Under the pieces are notes generated by a model, which made no database searches, was not told where the DNA came from, and was given only the letters and a program-made list of their open reading frames with translations. Source: Sequoia sempervirens (Eukaryota; Streptophyta; Pinopsida; Cupressales; Cupressaceae). From it: a stretch of 64,000 nt of DNA. Both the position numbers and the translations under genes were made by a program. Shown here piece by piece: positions 22,901 through 35,282 of the stretch. Location of the stretch: NCBI GenBank assembly GCA_007258455.2, contig VDFB02193867.1, positions 572,955,105 through 573,019,104 on the forward strand, in the 5' to 3' direction. The number at the start of each line of letters is the position of its first letter. The stretch's first letter is position 1.

Positions 22901-24645
22901 GTGCAAATGCCCGTTAATAATAATGGAATATTACCAAATTGGTAGAGAAAAATCCAAGCTATTTCCTCATTTATTTTATATGTGAAATATCTTGTGGACC
23001 TCCAAACATTTTGTAGTGGAATATAAGTTGAGGATGTTATTGGCATCCACACACCATGGTAATGTGGATAGTTTCGACCAAACTTTCCACATAACCATCT
23101 AGTGTTATTTACTGTATTAAGTATTTTTAGTGTATGCATGTAACGCCATATTTGTTGTTTTCCCTGTGCTTTTATTAGTTTTTCTAATTTTTAAGTCAAA
23201 ATGTATGTAATTGTTAATAAAAGTTTCTAGTTGTTGTAGATAAACAAAAACAAATCCTTTTGAATTTCAATATAGACTATTTTAAAATCATTAATTTTCA
23301 TTTGATTCTAGTAAATCATGAGATGGATTGTTTTATTCAAGTTTACTAAATACTTTTTTTAGACATCAAAATATTCACATTATTTTTTCTCAATTCTGAG
23401 AGGTCTCTCATTATTAACTACCACACATTTTCTTTTTTCTTTGTAACTCATAATTTGATTTCTATTCTCTTTTCTGTGCTTCTAATTTTTCATATAATTT
23501 GACAACTTCTTTGATATAGATAAGCCTATCAAAAATAGCATGTTCTTTCCAAGATTCAACCACTTTGTCATATGCTTGATATTTTACAATTTTCTTGATA
23601 GTTTCTCTAGGCTTGATAGTTTCTCTAGGTCACATCTTCCATTGTAGAATTGATAAAGGCTAATGATATAGTTAGAGGTTGAGCAAAAGTATCCATTACA
23701 AATTTGATATAAGAAGTTAACACTTGGATATGCTCTTCCATTTACTCCATTATTTCCTCTTTTATTGTTCTTTCTACTTACTAGGCATTTGGCACTTGAA
23801 AGTTGTGAATGTCACTCTTGTGTGTGGTTGGGCCAAGATCTATGTAGGAGATTCTATAATCAATCTCTATAATGTCCTCTTCATTCTTATTTGTTGTGGG
23901 CTTTGTTATCTCCACGTACTAATCACCAAAGGAAGAGTCCACCATCAACCCAAAAGTAGTATGAGACTTCTTTGGTTGAGGTGATATTTGTAGCATCTTT
24001 GCTATTTCATAAGAAGCCATGATCAATGATTTGTGTATGCTTCTTGTTTTTATCAACTATTTCCTTCAACCATTGTGATGGGGAGGGTACTTATTAAGAA
24101 TTGGGTCTTGAAAAATAGGAAGGTATAATTTGCGGTAGGGCAAACTTAGGGATAGTGTCAACACTAGTGTTGCATGGTAGTGGTGAAGGATAAGGAGATG
24201 GAGGAGGAGAAGGCAGACAAGGAGGAGATGGTTTAATACTATCAGAGCATTTAATATCTTTGTGCCTGTGATGGGAGATTAGTGTGAAGATATTCTAACG
24301 GCGTTGAAATATTTGAAAAATATTTAGTTCTATCGCCCAGTGGTCCTGCCGCCCAGCATACATATTTGAAATGAAATGGTGTTGTTGACATTTGAAAGGA
24401 GTCAGTTTAAAGGAGAGTGTTACGGCCTACTGCAAAGGAAATTTGAATGTTTTAAAACTTGAATCTACCGCCACATGAAAGCCTACAAGTAGAGAGGCGC
24501 TCAAGGATAAAATAAAGGCGTACGGAAATCTGGATCGATTCTGCACCTTTCACATTTGAAGATTTACTTAGTTCAACAGAATCTTGACTGTAAATTTTTG
24601 AAAATATGTGAATAAATTTAAGGGTTTGGAAAGTTCATATTAGAT
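19921..24645. other. Long non-coding AT-rich stretch
   Basis: 4.7 kb with no recognisable gene. Short frames are all under 115 codons, lack domain motifs and sit in low-complexity DNA. A short direct repeat (ATGCAAGAAACAGTTTGT twice) lies at about 21281-21312. The rest looks like unrecognisably decayed repeats. Confidence 0.5.
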
Positions 24646-26879
24646 ATGAATAAGAAGGATTGTAGATTAGATGGATTTTATCTTAATAAAGATTTTGATC
24701 AAATAAGTGAGGGATGCATAGTCAAGGTTATCCCTTGTTCACTATCTGATCATAATCTAATTTTCTCTAAACTTCAAATAACCAAAGATAGAAGTCAGAA
24801 ATATGAAAAGCAAAGTAATTTTATCCTAAACATCAATTAGAATTGCATGAATTTTTGGCGGTTAATTTTTCATGGTGGTGAATTTTCCCGCGATGAATTG
24901 TTGACGGTAAATTTTCCGTCGATGAATTGCTAGCAGTGAATTTTTCTAGAGCTGTAATAATGCAATCATTACTCAGATGGATGCTAAAAGATAAGTTTGG
25001 CATTGAAAGATGAAATATCAATGTTAAAAGCTAGGCAACTATATTTCAAACTATTAGAAAAAGAAGCCTTAGACAATAAGAAGAAAGATAATGGCCTTGA
25101 GGAAGATTTATGTAAACTGGAAAAAGACCTTCAGAATGACCCCAAGAACTTATGCCTGAATGAGGTGCTAACCTCAGTAAAAAAACAAGTTTGAGAAATA
25201 TATAAGCTAAAAAACTACAAGGTTTAAGGGTAAGAGCCAAATTGAACCAGCTTAACAATGGAGATAAGGGTGCCAAAAAAAAAATTTCAGGTATATTAAA
25301 GATAAAGCTACTAGAGAACAAGTAGACCATATTTGGGATGAGAACAAGCTCATAAATGACCCAGATGAAACAAAAAAGATATTTCACAGATTTGTATAAG
25401 AGTCTTTTATCTTTTGAAGGGAATAATCAACAAAGTCAAGGAATGTATGCAAGAACTTAATTCGGGTATGAAATTCTTAGATGTCACAGAAGAAGCCTTA
25501 AACAAGAAAATTTCGAATGAAGAAATCCTAAATGCTATTCAAAAATTAAATAATTTGATAAGACCCTAGAGTTGATGGGCTTCCAATTGAGTTCTACAAA
25601 AAAAGCAAAGAATGGCTTGGAGAGGACCTACTACAAGTCTATTCTGAAGCCATAGACAAAGGATCCCTAGGAGGTAGCATCAATAAAGGAATTATCAAAC
25701 TATTCCCTAAAGATGGGGACAAGACTCGAATTAAAAATTGGAGACCTACTACCCTTTATAATGTCTCATACAAAATTTTGGCCCTTAGATAAGTGGATAT
25801 CCTCCCCAATTTTATTAGCCCCACGTAAATAGGATTCATTAAGGGTAGATACATTATAGATAATCTCATCTCAAGTTGGGAAGCAATGGAGTGGGCTAAA
25901 ACCTACAATCAAAAAACTAGCATGCTTCTACTAGACTTTGAAAAGGCCAATGATAGGATTGAGTGGTCCTTTCTGATGATGTCACTGGAAGCTTTTGGTT
26001 TTCCAAATGGATTTTGTCAAATGGTGAGGACCTTATTGAATGATGTTGTTGCTCAAGTAGATGTTAATAAATCAAAGATCAATTAAGCAAGGATGCCCTC
26101 TTGGCCCTACCCTATTTGTGATAGCATCTAATGCTATCTTTTAAACCTTCTAAGGGATTTTAATTTTTCACCTAAAATAAAGGGTCTATCTCTCTCTAAT
26201 GGAGATGACCTCCTAAACATCCAATTTGAAGATGGCACGACAATTTTCGTTAACCTTAAAGAAAGAAATGTGGACTATCTTATGCATAAACTCAATTTAT
26301 TTTGTGAAGCCTCAAGAGAAAAATTTCTAAGGCAAATTCTAATATGCCTAGTTGGCACAATTCCCCCCTAGTTGGTTTAGTAAGTTTGAGTATCAATGGG
26401 GGACCTAACAAACAAGTTAGATACCTTGGCATTCCATTTGTTGTTAATCCATGTCTGAAAGACATGTGAGACTAGACTAAGAGAAAAATAGAAAAAAAAA
26501 ACTTTGTCAATGGAACAAACAATATCCATTCTTAGCAGGCAAATTTCAAGTGTGTCAAAAAATTATTTCCTCATACAGCCTGTATTATTCCTTAGTTTGG
26601 TTATTTCTAGTAGCTACCAAATTAATGAAATTAAAAAAAAAATCAAGAAATTCTTATGGTTGGATGGGAAAGGTAAAAATAAAAAACATGTTAAATAGGA
26701 ATGGTGTTGCATAGACAAGTTGGAAGGAGGTCTTGGTCTGAGATATTTAAAGACACATGGCATTGCCTTAATAGGAAAGTGGATCCTTAAAGCAATAAAA
26801 GGAATCGAGCCTTGGAAGATTTTAATAATGAACAACATCCAAATTGTTGTCCCAAAACAAGCAAGAAGTTGGAAACAAC
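24646..26879 (+). pseudogene. Decayed LINE: endonuclease end, RT and post-RT region (5' part)
   Basis: 24646-24840 encodes an endonuclease C-terminus (RLDGFYLNKDF, then SLSDHNLIFSKLQ). 24997-25194 is the helical linker. The RT follows in broken frames: FIKGRYIIDNLISSWEA, then 25886-26086 SMLLLDFEKANDRIEWSF and SLEAFGFPNGF, then a mutated catalytic region near 26221-26250 (FEDGT where FADDT is expected). 26504-26879 covers the region after the palm (KKFLWLDGKGKNKKHVK, LEGGLGLRYLKTHG). Many stops and frameshifts. The coding frame is cut at 26880 by the half-LINE insertion and resumes at 28599. Confidence 0.85.
24845..24957 (+). repeat. Short ~34-bp imperfect tandem repeat inside the LINE
   Basis: About four imperfect copies of a unit built on GTGAATTTT(T/C)C and CGATGAATTG. 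They lie between the endonuclease end and the RT linker and would disrupt the polyprotein. Confidence 0.5.
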
Positions 26880-26892
26880 TTCCTCTAAATGA
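26880..26892. repeat. Target-site duplication of the half-LINE (left copy)
   Basis: TTCCTCTAAATGA, identical to 28586-28598. The host LINE reads PLND into this site and PLNDILFGKFL out of the right copy, which confirms the insertion point. Confidence 0.88.
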
Positions 26893-28585
26893 TGAACAAA
26901 AAAATGACGACGTTGGGCGAGAGTTCTGGTGGAGACCAACGAAAAGAAAAGATTTTGAATGGCATTGTCTTGCAAGGTTTGGGCATGGATGCGTTGTAGT
27001 CACTGTCTTCAAGGGATGGCAGGGTGGCCTGCAGAGGCCCTTTGGCTGGGGCTCCCCTTGTTCCTTTTGGTTTCTCTGAACTTTCTAAGTTTTCTTTGCA
27101 GGTGGATGGAGTTTGCGTTGATGTTGTGCTGCCTGGTTCGGGTGTTGTCCTCCCCTCTGCTCCTCTCTCTGTGGTGTCGCCTTTTGCTCCTACTTCTGAT
27201 GGTCTTCCTGCTGGTGTCTCTACTGCTAGATTTAGGGCTGCTTTGGGAGGCCATCAAAAGTCCTTTTCTGAGGTTGTTTCAAACGAATTTGCTCGATCTA
27301 TGCCTACTCTGACTAGGGTTAGACCTCTTCCCTGTGCCTGTGCTTCCCCTGTTGTGGTTTGTGGACCTGAAGTTGCTAAAATTGAAGATTACTGTTTGAA
27401 ATAGGGTGTGGTCTGCAGGTTTAATGGCTTGTGGCCCTCCCTTCTTGATCTCCATGATTAGGTTTCTGCCTCTTGGAAGCCTGTTGTCTCTGGGAAGATT
27501 GGGCTCTATCCCAGTGCTAGGGGGTTTTTCTTTGCTACCTTTGCTTCTTCTATGGAGAGGGACTATGTGTTGGATAGGGAGTGGATGTGGGGTATTCATT
27601 CACTGTCCATTAGGCCTTGGTCTCACTCTTTCAATCCGCTTACTGAGTCGCTAAATATCAGACCAGTTTGGGTTTGACTGTCGAATCTCCCTCTCCAATT
27701 TTGGGAGGATTCTTGTTTTGAAGCTATTGGAAAATCCATTGGACGCTTTCTGAAGGTGGACTCTACGTCTCAGGATCTAGGGCATACTATGGTGGCTTGT
27801 ATTTTAGTTGATTTGGACATCTCCAAACCTCTTCATGGTGATGTGGTCTTGATGGTGGAGGACAAACCTTGGATGCAGCTGCTGGATTATGAGGGCCTTC
27901 CCTTTCGGTGCAGGAGGTGTTTCTCCACTGGTCATTTAGCCTCTGGTTTCCCTCTTGCTTGTCGCAAGGACAATGCTACTTGGTGGAGGAATGCTCTCTC
28001 AGATCATCTCACAGTGGGTTCTCCCTCTTCAAATGATTCATCTGTGGAGGGCGACCCTCCTTTGGCTATTCCTCCCTTGGAGTATGAATCTTTCCAGGCT
28101 CCTCTTCCAGCTATCCCTTATGTGGTACCTATGTTTCCTCAATCTGTTGTCGATGTCTAGGCAGAACCTACCCATCACTCATTGAACGAATCTACTAATC
28201 CTTTGATAGCTCTTGAATCCTCTTCTACACAGTCGGCTCCCTCACTGCGTGGTGGCCCCTTGCCCGAGGTGGTTGTTGAGGATCCACTCCTCTCGCCTCA
28301 CTCCGTGGATTTAGATTATAAGTCTTCTTGGTTTGTTGTGCAGAGGAAGAAGAAGGGACTCCCCAAATCTGTCGCTTCTTCGTGGCCTAGGGTTAAGGGA
28401 GTTAGATTAGTCCCCTCAGGTTTTGGGGTTGTCTAGTCCTTGTTTGTTGTTCTACAGCTGTCTGTCAGTTGTTTATTTTTTTTTCCTAGTTCATGTCCTG
28501 GTTTGAACTAGCTTCTTTTTGGCCCTATGTGCTTTCTATGTGAAGGGTACAACACCTTGTAAATGTTGCTTATTTTATCAAAAAA
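26893..28585 (+). mobile_element. ORF1-only LINE-type retroelement (half-LINE) nested in another LINE
   Basis: A 1.69-kb insertion with identical 13-bp direct repeats, a LINE ORF1-type protein and a 3' tail ending TTATTTTATCAAAAA. There is no endonuclease or RT. It is distinctly less AT-rich than its surroundings. The ORF1 ATG is only 11 bp from the 5' junction, so the 5' end looks nearly complete, and only about 150 bp separate the ORF1 stop from the tail. It would need enzymes from another LINE to move. Alternative: a full LINE with a large internal deletion that occurred before or after insertion. Confidence 0.75.
26904..28436 (+). pseudogene. LINE ORF1 (DUF4283 domain and zinc knuckle) of the half-LINE
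   Basis: A single frame from ATG 26904 to the stop at 28434-28436 (510 codons), interrupted by five nonsense codons (TAG 26997, TAG 27402, a TAG near 27460, a TGA near 27674, TAG 28158) but by no frameshift I can detect. The domain shows as SVSASWKP-like sequence, LSNLPLQFWEDSCFEAIGK, SIGRFLKVDSTS, ACILVDLDISKPLHGDV, and DYEGLPFRCRRCFSTGH with the final zinc-knuckle Cys replaced by Phe. A Ser/Pro-rich tail follows, ending KSSWFVVQRKKKGLP. These proteins bind LINE RNA. Confidence 0.82.
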
Positions 28586-28598
28586 TTCCTCTAAATGA
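28586..28598. repeat. Target-site duplication of the half-LINE (right copy)
   Basis: TTCCTCTAAATGA, identical to 26880-26892. Confidence 0.88.
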
Positions 28599-29710
28599 CA
28601 TTCTTTTTGGTAAATTCCTAGTAGCTCCTGTTAGATCCAAAGTGTTCAGGAGCATATGGAAAGCATGGGAGGTCATTCTAGAAGTCAATTTAAAAATAGT
28701 GATTTCTTGAATCAAACCAAGGGGATCTTGAGCCCTGATAGGTCAATTTGGTGGAACCTTGAGAATAAAAGCATGCTCCTTGCACTACTACAAGGTTGCC
28801 AACAAAAACATGGCATTTAAAAGGTAATAGATGTTTTAATGACATATTGTGTAATAACCAACTAAAGTCTTGGAATGAGTTGAGTGTAGAATTTAATCTC
28901 CCTCCATCTCATTGGAGGACTTAATTCTTAGGGAAGCTTGCAAGATCATTCACTTTCCTATTTGTAGAATAGATGACAAGGAGTTTCTTGATGTTCCCAC
29001 TTGGGTTGAAGGCACTAAGATTCTAAATTTAAAACCAAAAATAATTTATAAAACACTAGTTTATTCCCAAGATCTTCATAAACACCTAAACAAGTCATGG
29101 AATATTGATCTACCTGGGCACAATGGTCAATATTTTTTAAAAACATGTGGTCTAATATCCTAGATCCAAAAATTGCTTGCTTCAAATGGTTATTCTTGTT
29201 GCAGAAAATTCCACTCACTCTATCTTCTTCCCTACAAAACATTTATGTAGTATGTAAATAACATGAGAGTATCAAGCACATTTTTTTATTGTATGTTTGC
29301 AAAAGAGATTTGGAACATGTTTTTATCTGATCTGGTGGGATGGGGAGATAAAGGAAAAATTAACTGGCTAGAATTTATATTTGGTTATGCAGAAGGATTA
29401 AATCATTATTATAATATGTTTTGGCTTATTTTATCTTCAAAAATTTATGGGAAATTTGGAAAGCTAGAAATGAGGATATTTTCAAGGGTACTAGGAGAGT
29501 ACTTATTGATTCTTTGAGAAGACTCGTGTTTTACAATATCTTTGTGTAAATGACAACCACAATGGAGATCTCAAAAGATAAGTTTTTGAAGTTGCTAAAG
29601 GAAGGAGATGTGGAAATCAATAAGGCAGGGGTCAAACATGGAAGGCATTGGCCCTTCAATGAAGTAGATAATATTTCATATATGAGAAGCTACTTAGAAT
29701 TTCAAAAAAA
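28599..29710 (+). pseudogene. Decayed LINE, 3' part (zf-RVT and tail)
   Basis: This continues the host LINE after the insertion. LFGKFLVAPVRSKVFRSIW is the post-RT region. Around 29260-29517 is the zf-RVT end (STFFYCMFAKEIWNMFL), followed in another frame by sequence reading WKARNEDIFKGTRR. Stops are frequent. No RNase H was found before the signal fades near 29700. Confidence 0.72.
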
Positions 29711-32709
29711 GGTATAATAGGAAATACATAGCTCAAACTTTGGAGAATGATCTTTAATTTCATATAGGACCAATATTCAATGAGGACAACTAGAGATTGA
29801 ACCATTTTGGAATGAAATAGAATCTTATGGAGAATGCATTAACCTCTTATCACTAGTGGGTAGAATATTTATATTTTTGTAATCTATCTTTGTTATACTT
29901 TGAAACTGTTGTTACTCATAACTCTAATATGTTTATAGATCTATGCAAAGAACAACATATTATCTAATTGAATGTAGACAAAAGTCAAGGTAAAAATACT
30001 AATCCATAAGCTTATTAGGTTGATAAGACCCTATGTGGTCTGCTTATAATTAGAATTGGTACTATTGATGATTTTTTGTAATTTCTATATACAATCCTTA
30101 ATATAATATATGTATATATGAATAGATGTTGATTTGTTAAGAGAGGATGCAAACATAAAATGGGGCAGCTCACTCTATGTGAGGGTAGTGATTGATAATA
30201 GGCAGTGGAGAGCAAAAAGAAACATATCAATTGATGCTACCTAAGATTTCTACCAAAGGAAACCATGTTAAATAGCTTTTGCAAATCTCTTGATCAAGCA
30301 TGTGTCTGTAATAGCAAAGTGCATGCCATTGGAAAAGGCCTCTTGAGAGGTATTGATTTCCTTATGAAATTGAATTAAATTCAAGGAAAGTCGTAGATAT
30401 AAACTATTATTTTTATTTCAAAAAAATTAAGTGTTGTTTTATATCCTATGATTTGTCATAGAAGGTTTGGTTGATAAGGTGAAAACTACAATAGAGTTGA
30501 AAGTTCAACATATTATTGTCAAGTTTTATAGAATTTATTTTTGGGAGTAAAAGGTTATTGTGTTTGTTATACATGGAGAAGATGGTTTGTAAGGATGGTT
30601 TTTGTGTTAATGGAGCTTTTGGGGATTGTAGTATTTTTTATGTTATCTTTGGAAGGTAAGGGGTAGCAAGTGGATAATTAGAGCTAGAGGTTGGAGGCAT
30701 TAGAGGTGGGAGGAATTTTTCCATCTTGAGCTAGCTTCTCGCTTAGGGATGATTCATTGCATGAGAAACACATTTTCTATTTGTGGCCCTTCAAGGAGCA
30801 TGGGGGGCTGGATTTTTTTGACATTTCTTGTGAGTCTAGTTGGTATTCACTTTTGGTTGAGGTTCTTTTGTACAACAAAGGAGGGATTGTTTCCACACCA
30901 TTGGAGGAGGTATTTGACACACTCAGAGGAGATGTGGACTCTTAGAGGAGAGTTGTTCTCTCATGTGCAGCACTAGAGGAGGCATTTTGACACACTCGAA
31001 GATGTGGACTTTTATAGGAAATTTTTTGTCTCATTATACAAGGAGGATGGGAAAAACTTCATATTATCTCATGTGTTGTGTAGATGTTTGCAGGTTCTAC
31101 AGTCAAAAGATCCATTGATGGAGCCAGTCTGGTGTTTCTTGGGTGAGTGAGGAGAATTAGTGAAGGTGCTTCATCAAAGTCTCCAGAAGGGTTGTTGTGA
31201 TCAACTCTTGCAATGTTCCATCCTTTGTTTAGAATAATGTAATAAGGGAGGGAACAATGGAATATTAAATTAGTTTTATATAGTTTTAGTTTAGCTTAAG
31301 AAATAATGTTAGATTGCTAGTTAATAGTTAGTTGTTATTTTTGGGAGTTATTCCTGTAAGATAATTTGAGTTGGTTATACATGAGAAAATGTAAGGCTAC
31401 TAAATCCAAATCAAATCAATGTAAAATTATCCTAAATAATTCAAAAATAAAATCAATACATTATTTATTTATGCAACAATGGTTTAGCTTTTCCAATTAG
31501 TTTTTGTATATGCTCTACCATTTTTTTAATACCCATTGCCTTATCCAATAGGTTGATCATATAAGAAATGGCCTCTTTGAAGTGAGACTTCTACAAATTC
31601 TTTGGGATCTAAGACTTACCCTTCTTAGGCATCTTCAACCAATGCTTACCAATATTAGTGAGGCAAGTTTCTTTCTTATCTTGGAAGGGAAAAATTACCT
31701 TTATTCATATTGTTAGATGCATATTCATCCCTCTAAGGTAACTTGAGAGTGATATTGAGGGATGTTTCACCCAAGTAAGAAATTAATTGGTCATTGACAG
31801 TTCTAACTTCTCTAGTATCTAGATTATAATGTCTCACATAGGCGAGGACCAAATTTTAGGAAGTTAGAGAACTAGGGAAAATGTTGAAAAGGTTTTCTAA
31901 AGGACTTGTCAGGGTTTCAAGGAGTTTGCAAACTCATAGAACTATTGATAAGGTTTGAGGAAACTCAAAAATGGCCAAGGAAGCACACAAGGTATTTTGC
32001 AATTGTGCCACAAGTTACACAGTATGCATGTAATCATTAGAGACACATGGAGAACTAACAATGATAAACAATAGAAATTATGGATTAGTACACCTAAAAT
32101 TGTAATTACTTGCACTTTGAGGTACTCAATGTTATACATATTAGAGGAGCTTAAACATTTAGTGTGTTGGATTCAACACATTGGTTGTTTATGGTGGGAG
32201 TGGATCACAATCATAAACAACCAATACATTGACAATGCATTGGCTATTTAATAAGGTGATTCATTTTTATATTACTTTGAAATATAATGTAAATGTTGAG
32301 ATGGAGTTTAGAGTAGGAGTAAGATTTTATAGGGTTCACTTAGCACTCATTATATCTATCTAGACACACACCCTATTAGGAGGCATTGGTTAAGCTTGCT
32401 TCACCAAGATTTAATCTTGTATATGATGGGTATTGTGAGGGATTTCGATGATAAAACACATAGTTTGACTAAAGAATATTGACACAAAAATTAACCATTT
32501 CTAGGAAACATCGATTATTAGACTTAGAGATTTGAAAATAATAATTATTAAAATTAAATAATAAAGTTGTGTTTAAGACATACATGTACATAAGCTTTCT
32601 TGCACATAAATTTGTGCAATATCTATGTTTAGGAAAAGGAATAGTAACTAATTATTGCCTTGATTGATTCATAGTGCACCTAGCTCTAATGACAACCAAA
32701 TATGACAAT
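29711..32709. other. Non-coding stretch with small repeats
   Basis: No recognisable gene. An imperfect ~72-bp tandem duplication lies at 30904-31047 (GAGGAGG, ATTTGACACACTC and GATGTGGACT blocks repeated). A perfect 14-bp inverted repeat occurs at 32180-32193 and 32212-32225 (ATTGGTTGTTTATG and its complement) with an 18-nt loop. Frames of 60-75 codons around 30750-30976 have no domain motifs. Confidence 0.5.
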
Positions 32710-33116
32710 TTTTTGGAGCTAATAGTGAACCTCACAAATCCCAGGAATCAAATGTAATCAAAACTCCTATTACATCTAAATAGAAAAACAATGTTTATAT
32801 TCATGCAACCTTGAGAAGAGAATTGATCCACACAAGCATATGATGTCTTTTATATTGAATAATGAATGTGAATGTGAATGATTATAAAGTACAAATGAAT
32901 GCTTATAAAAGCAAAAGATAAACCCTAGAAGAGAATTTGATTAGATTGTGACAAGTGTCCTAATCCTATGCAATGAGACAACTTGACCTATAAATAAACC
33001 AATCTAATAATAAAAAAACAATCCTAAGTTTAGCTTAAGCAATTAAAGTAATAAGAGACCTAATAATTAATTAATGACTAATTAATCATTAGGTGATTAT
33101 CCTAATAACTCCAACA
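32710..33116 (-). repeat. LTR of a copia-type element, minus orientation
   Basis: Sense strand starts TGTTGGAGTTATTAGGATAA at 33116 and ends near 32710 at TAGCTCCA. It is preceded in sense by a polypurine tract (AAGGGA then eight Gs, 33130-33117). It is followed in sense, beyond 32710, by TTTGGTTGTCATTAGAGCTA, which resembles a tRNA-Met PBS with a small insertion. A diverged copy in the opposite orientation lies at 34942-35282. Confidence 0.65.
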
Positions 33117-34941
33117 CCCCCCCCTCCCTTAAGATCAACTTGGGGAGAAAACTAAACAACTAATAAAGAATGCAATGATGAATGCATAATGAGACCTGGC
33201 TACAAGGACTAGTGAGGTACCCATGTAAAAACAAATGAAATCTCTTATAACTAGAGAAAAAGAAAAAAACATGAGAAAAACTCCTCTCCAAAAGAAAGAA
33301 AATAAAATAATTACACTAATGAAAGAAGGATAGAAGGAGGACTTAAAGTGACCCCCAAGGATTGCTTCTGCACAAAAGTACAATAGATGTCCCCCCAATA
33401 TGAGAGAAAAAAGAGAGGATATGAACTCCCCTTCCCCCCTCCCCCATAAAGAAAAAGCTCATGTGCCAATGATGAACACTTGAAGATAGAACACAATCCA
33501 CTTCTTGCAAACAACATTTCTCTCCTTAAGAAGAAACAAATCCATTGATTGGAAAAGCCATTCTCAAAAGATAGAAGAATCGGGAATCTAAATCCAAATG
33601 ATGTGCCTTTGAAAAGTGCTTATGTGTCCAATGTCGGAATGAGATGATGTCAATCCAAGATCTTGTGAAGATGAATGTAGAAAAAGCTTCAAAGATGATG
33701 AAGATGATGGACCAATAGTGATGATATGGCTGTCAACAAAGAGGAGATGAATGTCCTCGAAGTAATCCTCCAAATTTCTATAATTTGAGACTCTACAAAC
33801 AAAGATATGTTTGCAAGATACAAATTCCAAGTAGTTGTGTATGGAAGAATATGATTGTCATGTTGCACTGAACCAATAGGGGCCAAGGATGTAATGATGT
33901 CAATCTAATTAGGAACAACAAAAGATGAAGAATGTCTCGATCTGAAGACTGTGAGTAGGAAGACAAGTCTCTAAACTATCGAAACATGTAAGACATGTGA
34001 TATACTCAAGCCTCTAAAGTATTGCCATGAAAGGGTATGCACTCTGTATTTGCAAGATAAATGATAAAATCTACAACAAGATCCTCTGGGAATGGAGAGA
34101 TATGAGGGTCTCCGTGAATCTCCCAAAGTCGAGTCCAAAGTTTGTAGGGACAATCAATGTCTAATATAACACACATAGTGTCATGATCAACACTAGGAAA
34201 AATCACTTCTACAACATGATCACTTATAATACCCCATGTTGATCTATTCCTTGGTATGTCTAGTGTAGGTATATAGATAAGGCAAAAGATCAAGTCACCT
34301 AAGATGTGTTAGCATGTCGTTTGGTCAAGACTCATAATTATTTTTTTCCAAGATGACCACAAAAGGATGAACAAAAAAACCCATGATATTTTCTCAAATA
34401 AAACAATAAAAAACTAATAACCTCAATTCATATAAAGCAGATCAAATGAAGTCATCTCACACAATCAAATCATTTCCAAGTGCCAAAACATCTAAGTAAT
34501 TGACATAAATGTGAAATCATGAAAAAATGAAGAAAATCTACCTAGCACAGATTCTAGAAAAAAGTACATAAATAGATCTGAAGAGCTTTGAAATATCTCT
34601 CCAACGTCGCATCGCGGAAATTGGAGATACAAGCAAAAAGTTATGAGCTTGAAAGCAAAAAATGAAGATATGATTTTGACTGAGAATAAAATGAACCACT
34701 AGCAAAATCCGATGATGAGACATACACCAATAGAAAGTACATGGAACTAACTTTCTGATGATATCTTGTTTGCCCGATTTCACACTGGATGCTAAAGTTA
34801 TGATTTTTAAAAAATTGGATAAATTTAGACAATCGATAATTAATAGACACAACCCTTTTGATTTTTTTTTAAAATTAACTCATAAACCCAAAAATATATA
34901 TATAATTCCAAGAAACAAAACATGCAATTTGGTAAAAAGAA
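33117..34941 (-). pseudogene. Decayed interior of a copia-type element, possible gag fragment
   Basis: Bounded by inverted LTR copies. Minus-strand frame 34293-34006 (95 codons) reads SDHVVEVIFPSVDH, YKLWTRLWEIHGDP, which is weakly like the segment of copia gag that precedes the zinc knuckle. Frame 33830-33588 is Ser-rich. No protease, integrase or RT motif was seen, so the element is either non-autonomous or heavily deleted. Confidence 0.35.
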
Positions 34942-35282
34942 AACTTTAATTACTTAAGCTAAATTTATAAGTGTTTTTTATTATTAGATTGAGTTATTTA
35001 AAGGTCAAATTGTCTCACTGCATAGAATTAGGACACTTGTCACAATCTAATCAAATCCTCTTCTAGGATTTTCCTTTTACTTTTATAAGCATTCATTTGT
35101 ACTCTATAATCATTCACATTCACATTCATTATTCAATACAAAAGGCATATCAAATGCTTGTTTAGATCAATTCTCTTCTCAAGGTTGAATGAGCATAATC
35201 ATTGCTTTGATCTCTCGTATGTGATAGGCGTTTTCGTTGCAAGTGATTTCTGGGAGTTGTGAGGCTCACTATCAACTCCAAC
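34942..35282 (+). repeat. Truncated LTR copy, plus orientation (inverted relative to 32710-33116)
   Basis: Homology to the complement of 32710-33116 runs from ACTTTAATTACTTAAGCTAA (34942) through GACACTTGTCACAATCTAAT and CATTCATTTGTACT to ATCAACTCCAAC (35282). The first ~70 bp of the LTR are missing. Clear but diverged, with many substitutions. Confidence 0.7.

Noticed and set aside
26959..27654. Plus-strand Leu-rich frames suggesting membrane proteins
   Set aside because: Alternate frames of the half-LINE ORF1 whose correct frame shows DUF4283 and zinc-knuckle motifs.
26893..28585. GC-richer block considered as exons of a host gene
   Set aside because: Flanking 13-bp TSDs, ORF1 homology and the A-rich tail identify a retroelement insertion.
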